DNA of 64,000 nucleotides, taken from contig NZ_SSBJ01000013.1 in the NCBI RefSeq assembly GCF_004795055.1, forward strand, positions 119,473 to 183,472, written 5' to 3'. The notes under the pieces were generated by a model. The model made no database searches. It was given only the letters and a program-made list of their open reading frames with translations, and was not told the origin of the DNA. This DNA is from Streptomyces sp. A1136. Its GTDB lineage: Bacteria; Actinomycetota; Actinomycetes; Streptomycetales; Streptomycetaceae. A program made the position numbers and the translations under genes. The first letter of the stretch is position 1. Each line of letters starts with the position of its first letter. Positions 9,430 to 16,336 of the stretch are shown here, in pieces.

Positions 9430-10836
9430 ATGAGCGACACCCAGGCGGACAACGTCGTCCGCGCGTACATCGACACCCACCGCGCCGTCTTCCTCGACGA
9501 CCTCGCCGAGTGGCTGCGCATCCCGTCCGTCTCGGCCCAGCCCGAGCACGCGGTCGATGTACGGCGCAGCGCCGACTGGCTCGCCGCCAAGCTCAAGGAG
9601 ACCGGCTTCCCGGTCGCCGAGGTCCTCGAAACGCCCGGTGCCCCCGCCGTCTTCGCCGAGTGGCCGAGCGCCGACCCGGCCGCCCCCACCGTCCTCGTCT
9701 ACGGGCACCACGACGTACAGCCCGCCGCCCGCGAGGACGGCTGGCACACCGACCCGTTCGAGCCGGTCGTCGCGGACGGCCGGATGTACGCGCGCGGCGC
9801 GGCCGACGACAAGGGCCAGGTGTTCTTCCACACCCTCGGGGTGCGCGCGCACCTCGCCGCCACCGGCGCCGACGCCCCCGCCGTGCACCTCAAGCTCCTC
9901 ATCGAGGGCGAGGAGGAGTCCGGCTCCCCGAACTTCCGCGCCCTCGTCGAGCGCGAGGCCGACCGCCTCGCCGCCGATGTCGTGATCGTCTCGGACACCG
10001 GCATGTGGTCCGAGACCACCCCCACCGTCTGCACCGGCATGCGCGGCGTCGCCGACTGCGAGATCGACTTCCACGGCCCGGACCAGGACATCCACTCCGG
10101 CGCCTTCGGCGGGGCCGTGCCCAATCCGGCGACGGCCGCCGCCCGTCTCGTCGCGGCGCTGCACGACGCGGACGGCCGGGTCACGATCCCCGGCTTCTAC
10201 GACGGCGTCGCCGAGCTCGACGACGCCGAACGCCGGCTGATCGCCGAGCTGCCCTTCGACGAGGCCGAGTGGCTCCGTACGGCCAAGTCGCACGCGACCG
10301 CCGGCGAGAGGGGCTACTCGACCCTGGAGCGCGTCTGGGCCCGCCCGACCGCCGAGGTCAACGGCATCGGCGGCGGCTACCAGGGCCCCGGCGGCAAGAC
10401 CATCGTTCCTGCCTCCGCCCATGTGAAGCTGTCGTTCCGCCTCGTGTCCGGACAGGACCCGTACGAGGTCGAGGCCGCCGTACGGGACTGGGTCGCCGCC
10501 CGCGTCCCCGAGGGCATCCGGCACTCCATCGTCTTCGGCGCCCCGACCCGGCCGTGCCTGACCCCGCTGGACCACCCGGCCCTGCGGTCCGTCGTGCGGG
10601 CCATGGGCCGCGCCTTCGGGCAGCCGATCCGGTTCACGCGCGAGGGCGGCTCCGGCCCCGCCGCGGACCTGCGGGACGTCCTCGACGCCCCGGTCCTCTT
10701 CCTCGGCATCTCCGTCCCGTCGGACGGCTGGCACGCGCCCAACGAGAAGGTCGAACTGGACCTGCTCCTCAAGGGCGTCGAGACGGCCGCCTACCTGTGG
10801 GGGGACCTCGCCGCCCACTGGAAGCCCGACGCCTGA
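9430..10836 (+). CDS. M20-family metallodipeptidase
   Basis: A 468-residue cytosolic zinc peptidase. The M20 signature is complete: GHHDVQPA (metal His, catalytic Asp), GAADDKG (bridging Asp), EGEEESGS (general base Glu and metal Glu), SDTGM (metal Asp) and the final His in WHAPNEKV. The lid/dimerisation domain follows the central GPDQDIHSGAFGG. This combination is typical of actinobacterial dipeptidases annotated as M20/CPG2-like; the precise peptide substrate cannot be told. The ATG at 9430 lies 10 nt after the adnB stop, so it is probably co-transcribed with adnAB, although no functional link to DNA repair is known. Confidence 0.88.
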   Translation: MSDTQADNVVRAYIDTHRAVFLDDLAEWLRIPSVSAQPEHAVDVRRSADWLAAKLKETGFPVAEVLETPGAPAVFAEWPSADPAAPTVLVYGHHDVQPAAREDGWHTDPFEPVVADGRMYARGAADDKGQVFFHTLGVRAHLAATGADAPAVHLKLLIEGEEESGSPNFRALVEREADRLAADVVIVSDTGMWSETTPTVCTGMRGVADCEIDFHGPDQDIHSGAFGGAVPNPATAAARLVAALHDADGRVTIPGFYDGVAELDDAERRLIAELPFDEAEWLRTAKSHATAGERGYSTLERVWARPTAEVNGIGGGYQGPGGKTIVPASAHVKLSFRLVSGQDPYEVEAAVRDWVAARVPEGIRHSIVFGAPTRPCLTPLDHPALRSVVRAMGRAFGQPIRFTREGGSGPAADLRDVLDAPVLFLGISVPSDGWHAPNEKVELDLLLKGVETAAYLWGDLAAHWKPDA

Positions 10837-10922
10837 GGACCGGAGCGCGCACCCGCACGAGGGGCGCACGCACGCCGCCCGCCTAGCCCGCCTGTCCACC
10901 ACCGGGGGAGTTGGAAGTACCT

Positions 10923-11858
10923 GTGAGTACCCGTACCGAGCGCCCGCTCTCGCTCGCCGCGCCCAGCGGCATCGACCGCGCCGCGCACCACCGCCTCGAC
11001 GAGGCCTGGCTCGCCGCCGCCTGGAGCCACCCGACGACCCGAGTCTTCGTCGTCTCCGGCGGCCAGGTGCTGATCGACGACACCCCCGACGGCGGCACGG
11101 CCATCGTGATGACCCCCGCCTTCGAGGCCCCGGTCACCCAGACGCACCGCTACTTCCTGGGCACCGACGAGGACGGCGTACGGTACTTCGCGCTGCAGAA
11201 GGACTCCCTGCCGGGCCGTATGGACCAGTCGGCGCGCGCCGCCGGGCTGCGGGAGGCGGGCCTGCTGCTGTCGCCGCGCGACGCCGGGTTGATGGTGCAC
11301 GCGGTGGCACTGGAGAACTGGCAGCGGATGCACCGTTTCTGCTCCCGCTGCGGCGAGCGCACGGTCGTCGCGGCCGCCGGGCACATCCGGCGCTGCCCGG
11401 GCTGCGGCGCCGAACACTATCCGCGCACCGACCCGGCCGTGATCATGCTCGTCACCGACGAGCAGGACCGCGCGCTGCTGGGCCGCCAGGTGCACTGGCC
11501 CGAGGGCCGCTTCTCGACGCTGGCCGGCTTCGTGGAGCCGGGCGAGTCCATCGAGCAGTCGGTGATCCGCGAGGTGTGGGAGGAGGCGGGCGTCAAGGTC
11601 GGCGCGGTCGACTACGTCGCCAGCCAGCCGTGGCCGTTCCCGTACAGCCTGATGCTCGGCTTCACGGCGCGGGCCGTCAGCTCGGAGATCACCGTGGACG
11701 GCGAGGAGATCCAGGAGGCCCGCTGGTTCTCGCGGGAGGACCTGCGCGAGGCGATCGAGTCGGGCGAGGTGCTCCCGCCGTCGGGGATCTCCATCGCGGC
11801 CCGGTTGGTCGAGCTCTGGTACGGGAAGCCGCTGCCGAGGCCCGCGGCCCGACCGTAG
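10923..11858 (+). CDS. nudC: NAD(+) diphosphatase NudC
   Basis: A 311-residue Nudix hydrolase that cleaves NAD(H) to NMN(H) and AMP; the family also removes NAD caps from RNA. A four-cysteine zinc ribbon (CSRCGER, CPGCGAEHYPR) precedes the Nudix box (GFVEPGESIEQ...REVWEEAG), followed by the NudC-specific SQPWPFPYSLM, which distinguishes NADH pyrophosphatases from other Nudix enzymes. GTG 10923 is preceded by GGAAG with 5-nt spacing; a TTG at 10911 is an in-frame alternative but sits directly on a GGGGGAG tract. A strong bidirectional hairpin follows. Confidence 0.92.
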   Translation: MSTRTERPLSLAAPSGIDRAAHHRLDEAWLAAAWSHPTTRVFVVSGGQVLIDDTPDGGTAIVMTPAFEAPVTQTHRYFLGTDEDGVRYFALQKDSLPGRMDQSARAAGLREAGLLLSPRDAGLMVHAVALENWQRMHRFCSRCGERTVVAAAGHIRRCPGCGAEHYPRTDPAVIMLVTDEQDRALLGRQVHWPEGRFSTLAGFVEPGESIEQSVIREVWEEAGVKVGAVDYVASQPWPFPYSLMLGFTARAVSSEITVDGEEIQEARWFSREDLREAIESGEVLPPSGISIAARLVELWYGKPLPRPAARP

Positions 11859-11900
11859 GGTCGGCCGTCGGGTCCGCCCCGCGCGGCGCCGTAACGTTCG

Positions 11901-11944
11901 TCACACCGGAAGGCCCCCGCCGCGGCGGGGGCCTTCCGGTGTGA
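11901..11944. terminator. Bidirectional intrinsic-type terminator between nudC and mycoredoxin
   Basis: A perfect 20-bp inverted repeat (arms 11901-11920 and 11925-11944) with a CGCG loop lies between two convergent genes. No long T-run, as is usual for Streptomyces terminators. Confidence 0.85.
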
Positions 11945-11955
11945 CGTGCTCCCGG

Positions 11956-12216
11956 TCAGACGGCGAGGGCCTGCTTGACCTGGGCCAGGCTCGGGTTCGT
12001 CATGACGGACTCGTTGCCCGCGGGGGACTTCACGAGCACCGTCGGAACGGTCTGGTTGCCACCGTTCGCCTGCTCCACGAACGCCGCGGACGCCGGGTCG
12101 AGCTCGATGTTGATCTCCTCGTACGCGATGCCTTCCCGGTCCAGCTGGGTCTTCAGCCGGCGGCAGTAGCCGCACCAGGTCGTGCTGTACATCGTGACGG
12201 AACCCGTGTCCTGCAT
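11956..12216 (-). CDS. mrx1: Mycoredoxin (glutaredoxin-like thiol oxidoreductase)
   Basis: An 86-residue thioredoxin-fold protein with active site TTWCGYCRRLK near residues 13-22 and the glutaredoxin-type cis-proline QTVPTV. It belongs to the actinobacterial glutaredoxin-like group that reduces mycothiol mixed disulfides using mycothiol. ATG 12216 is preceded by AAGGAG with 8-nt spacing. A perfect SigR-type promoter lies upstream at 12258-12284, which fits induction under thiol oxidation. It converges on nudC across a shared terminator and is divergent from uvrD2. Confidence 0.9.
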   Translation of the reverse strand: MQDTGSVTMYSTTWCGYCRRLKTQLDREGIAYEEINIELDPASAAFVEQANGGNQTVPTVLVKSPAGNESVMTNPSLAQVKQALAV

Positions 12217-12257
12217 GCTGCGCTCTCCTTCGTGAGGCTCGGTGGTCCGAGTACTCG

Positions 12258-12284
12258 AACGTACGCCACGGGCTCCCCATTCCC
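12258..12284 (-). promoter_or_regulatory. SigR-type promoter for mycoredoxin
   Basis: Read on the minus strand: GGGAAT (12284-12279), an 18-nt spacer, then GTT (12260-12258). This is exactly the -35/-10 pattern described for sigma-R of Streptomyces. Transcription would start near 12251, about 35 nt before the ATG. Confidence 0.8.
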
Positions 12285-12435
12285 GGCCGGGAACGGGATC
12301 GGAACAGGGTCGGGGGGCAGGAGCGGGAGCCCGCCCCGCGCTCACCGCGTACAAGACCGCGTACAAGTACGACGGATACCGGCGGCCTGTGGACAACATT
12401 CCCGCCCGGCACACCGGACCTGGCAGCATGGCGGG

Positions 12436-14601
12436 GTGACAGCAGCAACGCACTCCTCATCCTTCCCGTCCGGCGCCGACTCGGCCGACGCGGTGCTCCA
12501 GGGCCTCGACCCGGAGCAGCGCGAGGTCGCGACGACCCTGCGCGGGCCGGTGTGCGTGCTCGCCGGGGCCGGGACGGGCAAGACCAGAGCCATCACGCAC
12601 CGCATCGCCTACGGTGTCGCCTCCGGCAGCCTCATGCCCGCCAGCGTGCTGGCCGTCACCTTCACCAACCGCGCCGCCGGCGAGATGCGCGGCCGGCTGC
12701 GCAGCCTGGGCGCGGGCGGGGTCCAGGCGCGGACCTTCCACGCCGCCGCGCTGCGCCAGCTCCAGTACTTCTGGCCCCGCGCGATCGGCGGAGAGGTGCC
12801 CCGGCTGCTGGAACGCAAGATCCAGTTCGTGGCCGAGGCGGGATCGCGCTGCCGCATCCGCCTCGACCGCAATGAGCTGCGCGACGTCACCGGCGAGATC
12901 GAGTGGGCCAAGGTCACCCAGACCGTCCCCGCCGACTACCCGGCGGCCGCTCTCAAGGCGGCCCGCGAGGCGCCGAGGGACATGGCGGAGATCGCCCAGA
13001 TCTACGGCACGTACGAGCAGCTCAAGCGCGACCGGAACATGATCGACTTCGAGGACGTGCTGCTCCTCACCGTCGGCATCCTCCAAGACCGCCACGACAT
13101 CGCCGAGCAGATCCGCGCCCAGTACCAGCACTTCGTGGTGGACGAGTACCAGGACGTCAGCCCGCTCCAGCAGCGCCTGCTGGACCTGTGGCTCGGCGAG
13201 CGCGACAACCTCTGCGTCGTCGGTGACGCCAGCCAGACCATCTACTCCTTCACCGGCGCCACCCCCGACCACCTGCTGAACTTCCGCACCAAGTACCCGC
13301 AAGCCACCCTGGTCAAGCTGATCCGCGACTACCGCTCCACCCCGCAGGTCGTCCACCTCGCCAACGGTCTGCTCGCCCAGGCCAAGGGGCGGGCCGCCGA
13401 ACACCGGCTGGAGCTGGTCTCGCAGCGCGAACCCGGCCCCGACCCGGTCTACGCCGAGTACCCCGACGAGCCCGCCGAGGCCGAGGGCGTCGCCGCCAAG
13501 ATCCGCGACCTGATCGCCGCCGGGGTGCCGGCCGGCGAGATCGCCGTCCTCTACCGGATCAACGCCCAGTCCGAGGTCTACGAGCAGGCCCTCGCCGACG
13601 CCGGCGTGCCCTACCAGCTGCGCGGCGCCGAGCGGTTCTTCGAGCGCAACGAGGTGCAGAAGGCGATGCTCGCGCTGCGCGGGGCCGCCCGCTCCGGCGG
13701 CAACGACCCGCTGCTCGAAGACGTGGTGGAGCTGGGTTCCCAGGTCCGCGCCGTGCTCAGCTCCACCGGTTGGACCAGCGAGCCGCCCGCCGGCTCCGGC
13801 GCGGTCCGCGACCAGTGGGAATCGGTGGCGGCCCTCGTCCGCCTCGCCGAGGACTTCGCGCGCGGCCGCCCCGGCGCCACCCTGGCCGACCTCACCGTCG
13901 AGCTGGACGAGCGCAAGGCCGCCCAGCACGCGCCGACCGTGCAGGGCGTCACCCTCGCCTCACTCCACGCCGCGAAGGGCCTGGAGTGGGACGCCGTGTT
14001 CCTCGTGGGCCTCACCGACGGCATGATGCCGATCACCTACGCCAAGACCGACGACCAGGTCGAGGAGGAACGCCGACTGCTCTACGTCGGCGTCACCCGG
14101 GCGCGGCTGCACCTGACACTGTCCTGGGCCCTGTCCCGCGCCCCCGGCGGCCGGGCCTCCCGACGTCCCAGCCGGTTCCTGAACGGCCTGCGGCCCGGCT
14201 CGGTGGCCCCGGGCGCCAAGACGGGCGCGGCGGGCGAGCGGGCGGCCCGCAAGCGCGGACGCCGCGGCCCGGTGCTGTGCCGGGTCTGCGGCAAGACCCT
14301 CACCGAGGCCGGCGAGCTCAAACTGATGCGCTGCGAGGACTGCCCGTCCGACATGGACGAGGGCCTCTACGAGCGGCTGCGGGAGTGGCGCGCGGCCCAG
14401 GCGAAGGAGCAGGGCCTGCCGGCCTACTGCGTCTTCACCGACAAGACCCTGATGGCGATCGCGGAGGCCGGCCCGGCCGAGGAGGGCGAGCTCTCGATGA
14501 TCTCCGGAGTCGGCGGCCGCAAGCTTGAGCGGTACGGAGCCGACGTCCTGGCCATCTGCGCAGGCCAGGAGCCCGGGGAGGCGGATTCTGACGACGCGTA
14601 G
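12436..14601 (+). CDS. uvrD2: ATP-dependent DNA helicase UvrD2 (with tetracysteine and HRDC-like domain)
   Basis: A 721-residue superfamily 1 helicase. Walker A AGAGTGKT lies near residue 43, motif Ia TFTNRAAGEM, motif II VDEYQDVS, motif III GDASQTIYSFTGA, motif V LHAAKGLEWDAVF and motif VI LLYVGVTRARLH. The C-terminus has a CxxC...CxxC module (CRVCGKTLTEAG, MRCEDCPSD) and then an HRDC-like segment ending GVGGRKLERYG. That order (helicase, tetracysteine, HRDC) is the actinobacterial UvrD2 signature. It unwinds DNA 3'-5' in repair and replication restart; the mycobacterial orthologue is essential. GTG 12436 is the only sensible start in this frame before the conserved region. Upstream of wblC, but that gene has its own promoter. 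Confidence 0.92.
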   Translation: MTAATHSSSFPSGADSADAVLQGLDPEQREVATTLRGPVCVLAGAGTGKTRAITHRIAYGVASGSLMPASVLAVTFTNRAAGEMRGRLRSLGAGGVQARTFHAAALRQLQYFWPRAIGGEVPRLLERKIQFVAEAGSRCRIRLDRNELRDVTGEIEWAKVTQTVPADYPAAALKAAREAPRDMAEIAQIYGTYEQLKRDRNMIDFEDVLLLTVGILQDRHDIAEQIRAQYQHFVVDEYQDVSPLQQRLLDLWLGERDNLCVVGDASQTIYSFTGATPDHLLNFRTKYPQATLVKLIRDYRSTPQVVHLANGLLAQAKGRAAEHRLELVSQREPGPDPVYAEYPDEPAEAEGVAAKIRDLIAAGVPAGEIAVLYRINAQSEVYEQALADAGVPYQLRGAERFFERNEVQKAMLALRGAARSGGNDPLLEDVVELGSQVRAVLSSTGWTSEPPAGSGAVRDQWESVAALVRLAEDFARGRPGATLADLTVELDERKAAQHAPTVQGVTLASLHAAKGLEWDAVFLVGLTDGMMPITYAKTDDQVEEERRLLYVGVTRARLHLTLSWALSRAPGGRASRRPSRFLNGLRPGSVAPGAKTGAAGERAARKRGRRGPVLCRVCGKTLTEAGELKLMRCEDCPSDMDEGLYERLREWRAAQAKEQGLPAYCVFTDKTLMAIAEAGPAEEGELSMISGVGGRKLERYGADVLAICAGQEPGEADSDDA

Positions 14602-14610
14602 AAACTCGTC

Positions 14611-14651
14611 GGAAAAATAGTTTGCACATGCCCAGCCGATCCCCATAGGTT
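14611..14651 (+). promoter_or_regulatory. Probable WblC-autoregulated promoter of the wblC transcript
   Basis: An AT-rich block (GGAAAAATAG, 14611-14620) abuts a -35 element TTGCAC (14622-14627), followed by an 18-nt spacer and -10 TAGGTT (14646-14651). An AT-rich tract directly upstream of the -35 hexamer is the known hallmark of WhiB7/WblC-activated promoters. The predicted start near 14658 would give a leader of about 650 nt before wblC. Confidence 0.7.
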
Positions 14652-14725
14652 CTTAGCAACGGAAACGGTGGCTTCTCCGAAGCCCCTGATCCGTGTTGTA
14701 CTTGGCTGTACTTTTCCGAATACGC

Positions 14726-14782
14726 ATGGGACAGGCCCCCGGGCCGGGTCCCCGAGACGCCGAGAGGAGGCGAGACCAGTGA
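14726..14782 (+). CDS. Short upstream ORF (18 codons) in the wblC leader
   Basis: An ATG-initiated 18-codon frame (MGQAPGPGPRDAERRRDQ) whose TGA overlaps the GTG of the following leader ORF in a GTGA arrangement. There is no clear ribosome site before it. It may simply be chance; if translated, it would couple ribosomes into the longer leader ORF. No homology known to me. Confidence 0.3.
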   Translation: MGQAPGPGPRDAERRRDQ

Positions 14783-15120
14783 CCAGCTTCATGACCTTCA
14801 CCAAAATGACCGATCGCTCGGTCGCCGCTTCCTGCACGCTCGGCTCCTCCTCGCTCCTCCCGGTCCTGGGTACCGGTGTGTCCCGGATTTCCGCGGACAC
14901 CCCTGCCCTGACGGCCGCGCCCTGCGCGCTGCTCGCCAGCGTCCGGAATGAGCGACCGACCAAGGCACCGGTGGCAGTACTGGCAGCAGAAGCCCAGGCG
15001 CATGGCGCCTACGCCTCCGCCGCCGCGGCCGGTGCCGGATTCCAGACGAAGCAGACGAAGCAGCAGAACCACCTGATGTGGGCCTTCCGTGGGCTCGAAC
15101 CCTGGAGTGATCCAGTCTGA
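14779..15120 (+). CDS. Leader ORF upstream of wblC (113 codons, probable regulatory uORF)
   Basis: The GTG at 14779 has a strong ribosome site (GAGAGGAGG, about 8 nt upstream). The 113-residue product is rich in Ser/Ala/Thr, has no recognisable domain, and ends with a Trp-containing tail (HLMWAFRGLEPWSDPV). The stop codon is 24 nt before an intrinsic terminator. An internal stretch CCGCGGCC (15023-15030) is complementary to the left arm of that terminator (15147-15154), so ribosome position on this ORF could choose between terminator and antiterminator. Upstream-ORF-dependent attenuation of whiB7/wblC by translation inhibitors has been described in actinobacteria; that this particular frame is the sensor is my inference. 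Confidence 0.6.
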   Translation: MTSFMTFTKMTDRSVAASCTLGSSSLLPVLGTGVSRISADTPALTAAPCALLASVRNERPTKAPVAVLAAEAQAHGAYASAAAAGAGFQTKQTKQQNHLMWAFRGLEPWSDPV

Positions 15121-15132
15121 TCTCAAGATCAG
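15117..15132 (+). other. Short hairpin at the uORF stop codon
   Basis: CTGATCT-CA-AGATCAG forms a 7-bp inverted repeat covering the stop codon of the leader ORF, directly upstream of the attenuator terminator. Could be a pause or alternative pairing element of the wblC leader. Confidence 0.4.
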
Positions 15133-15144
15133 GCCGGCGCCTTC

Positions 15145-15188
15145 AGGGCCGCGGAACCCCACCCGGGATCCGCGGCCCTTCTGTTTGT
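15145..15188 (+). terminator. Intrinsic attenuator terminator in the wblC leader
   Basis: AGGGCCGCGGA (15145-15155) pairs with TCCGCGGCCCT (15169-15179) around a 13-nt loop, followed by TCTGTTTG. It lies between the leader ORF and wblC, so it would cut transcription before wblC unless antitermination occurs. Confidence 0.8.
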
Positions 15189-15304
15189 CCCCGAACGGGG
15201 GCGACAGCGCGAAGGGGCCTCGGGACTGGCAAGAACAGGTACCAGCCGACCCCGGCCGACCCCGGCCGGAACGACTAGTCAACAAAGACGAGGAAGAAAA
15301 CACC

Positions 15305-15676
15305 GTGCAACTCGAAGCGCACGCCCCGTCCGTACCGCAGACCCAAACGATCTCCCCGCCCGCAGTCCCGGAGGACTCCACCTTGACTCCCCTCACCGCG
15401 CTGACCGCGCTCGACGACGCCATCGAGAACCTCGGCGTACCCGTCCCGTGCCGCACCTTCGACCCCGAGGTCTTCTTCGCCGAGTCCCCGGCCGACGTGG
15501 AGTACGCCAAGTCCCTCTGCGGCACCTGCCCGCTGGTCGAGGCCTGCCTCGCCGGCGCGAAGGAGCGCCGCGAGCCCTGGGGCGTGTGGGGCGGCGAGCT
15601 CTTCGTCCAGGGTGTGGTCGTCGCCCGGAAGCGGCCCCGTGGCCGTCCGCGCAAGAACCCGGTTGTCGCGGCATGA
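15305..15676 (+). CDS. wblC: WhiB-like transcription factor WblC (WhiB7 orthologue)
   Basis: A 123-residue iron-sulfur regulator. The Wbl cluster ligands are VPCRTF, then LCGTCPLVEAC (C-x2-C-x5-C), followed by the GVWGG turn and a C-terminal AT-hook KRPRGRPRKN, the combination that defines the WhiB7/WblC subgroup. It binds the primary sigma factor and activates genes for resistance to translation-targeting antibiotics, binding AT-rich DNA next to the -35. GTG 15305 follows GAGGAAG at about 8 nt. Expression should be controlled by its own promoter (14611-14651) and by the leader ORF/terminator. The stop overlaps the next ORF (ATGA). WblC is reported to activate sigR in Streptomyces; sigR lies 29 kb downstream in this window. 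Confidence 0.92.
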   Translation: MQLEAHAPSVPQTQTISPPAVPEDSTLTPLTALTALDDAIENLGVPVPCRTFDPEVFFAESPADVEYAKSLCGTCPLVEACLAGAKERREPWGVWGGELFVQGVVVARKRPRGRPRKNPVVAA

Positions 15677-16008
15677 CCGCCATCGGAACCATCGACCGCC
15701 CCTTGACGCACGACCCCCTGAAGCAGGCCCTCATGTCCCCCTTTGCCGGCACCACGAGCGAGCAGCCGCACGGCTCCGCCACCGCAGACTTCATCACCGC
15801 AGGTGCGATCACCTCGCGTCAGAACAGGACCCGCGAAATGCAACTCATCCCAGAAGCCATGGCTCGTGCCCATATGGACGACCGCATGCGTGAGGCGGAC
15901 GCCGAGCGTCACGCCCTGCGCCTGGTCTCCGCCCGGCGCATGCAGCGTCGAGCCGAGCGCGTCTCGATGCGCGCCCGGCGCGCGCTGGCCATGGCCGTCA
16001 TGCACTGA
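15673..16008 (+). CDS. Small basic protein downstream of wblC
   Basis: The frame opens at an ATG overlapping the wblC stop (ATGA) and gives 111 residues. A second ATG at 15838 with AGGA 8 nt upstream would give a 56-residue protein (MQLIPEAMARAHMDDR...), highly helical and rich in Arg/Ala/Met (RRMQRRAERVSMRARR). The shorter form resembles small Streptomyces proteins I have seen; the longer frame also keeps high third-position GC, so translational coupling to wblC is plausible. Function unknown. A strong hairpin follows. Confidence 0.6.
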   Translation: MTAIGTIDRPLTHDPLKQALMSPFAGTTSEQPHGSATADFITAGAITSRQNRTREMQLIPEAMARAHMDDRMREADAERHALRLVSARRMQRRAERVSMRARRALAMAVMH

Positions 16009-16023
16009 CCGTCGAACAGGCAT

Positions 16024-16063
16024 CCCCGGGGGGACCGGTCCACACGGACCGGTCCCCCCGGGG
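16024..16063. terminator. Terminator hairpin after the wblC unit
   Basis: A perfect 18-bp inverted repeat (arms 16024-16041 and 16046-16063) with an ACAC loop ends the wblC transcription unit. Confidence 0.8.
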
Positions 16064-16108
16064 CGTTGCGGACGCGCACCGCGCGCCGTACGGGGATATC
16101 GTCGGCAG

Positions 16109-16324
16109 GTGGACCAGCCGACTCCCCGCCCCACCCCGCCGGGACCCAAGGCCCGACCCCGCCCCGCGACCACCTGCGCGCGCTGCGGCACCCAGGCCCC
16201 CGACGGCGCCCCGCCCACCTGGACCTGCTCGGTGGAGAACGGGACCCGTCAGTACTTCTGCGTCGCCTGCGCGCGCGCCAACCTCAGGGCGATCGAGGGC
16301 CGCCTCGACTCCTCCTGGTGGTGA
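16109..16324 (+). CDS. Small zinc-ribbon-like protein
   Basis: A 71-residue protein with a Pro-rich N-terminus followed by TTCARCGTQAP, WTCSVENG, and FCVACARANLRAIEGRLD. The CxxC...C...CxxC spacing suggests one structural zinc site. It ends 12 nt before the end of the convergent UbiB-like gene. GTG 16109 has only a weak ribosome site. No function can be assigned; many Streptomyces carry similar short proteins. Confidence 0.6.
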   Translation: MDQPTPRPTPPGPKARPRPATTCARCGTQAPDGAPPTWTCSVENGTRQYFCVACARANLRAIEGRLDSSWW

Positions 16325-16336
16325 CGCCCACCCGGC

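Noticed and set aside
12290..12320. GGGAAC as a SigR promoter for uvrD2
   Set aside because: No GTT at the required distance.
12457..13929. A 490-codon minus-strand frame
   Set aside because: Antisense of uvrD2; composition (runs of Gly/Val/Leu/Asp) and lack of motifs mark it as a shadow.
15076..15120. A separate 14-codon ORF MWAFRGLEPWSDPV before the terminator
   Set aside because: It is in frame with the 113-codon leader ORF and its ATG has no ribosome site.
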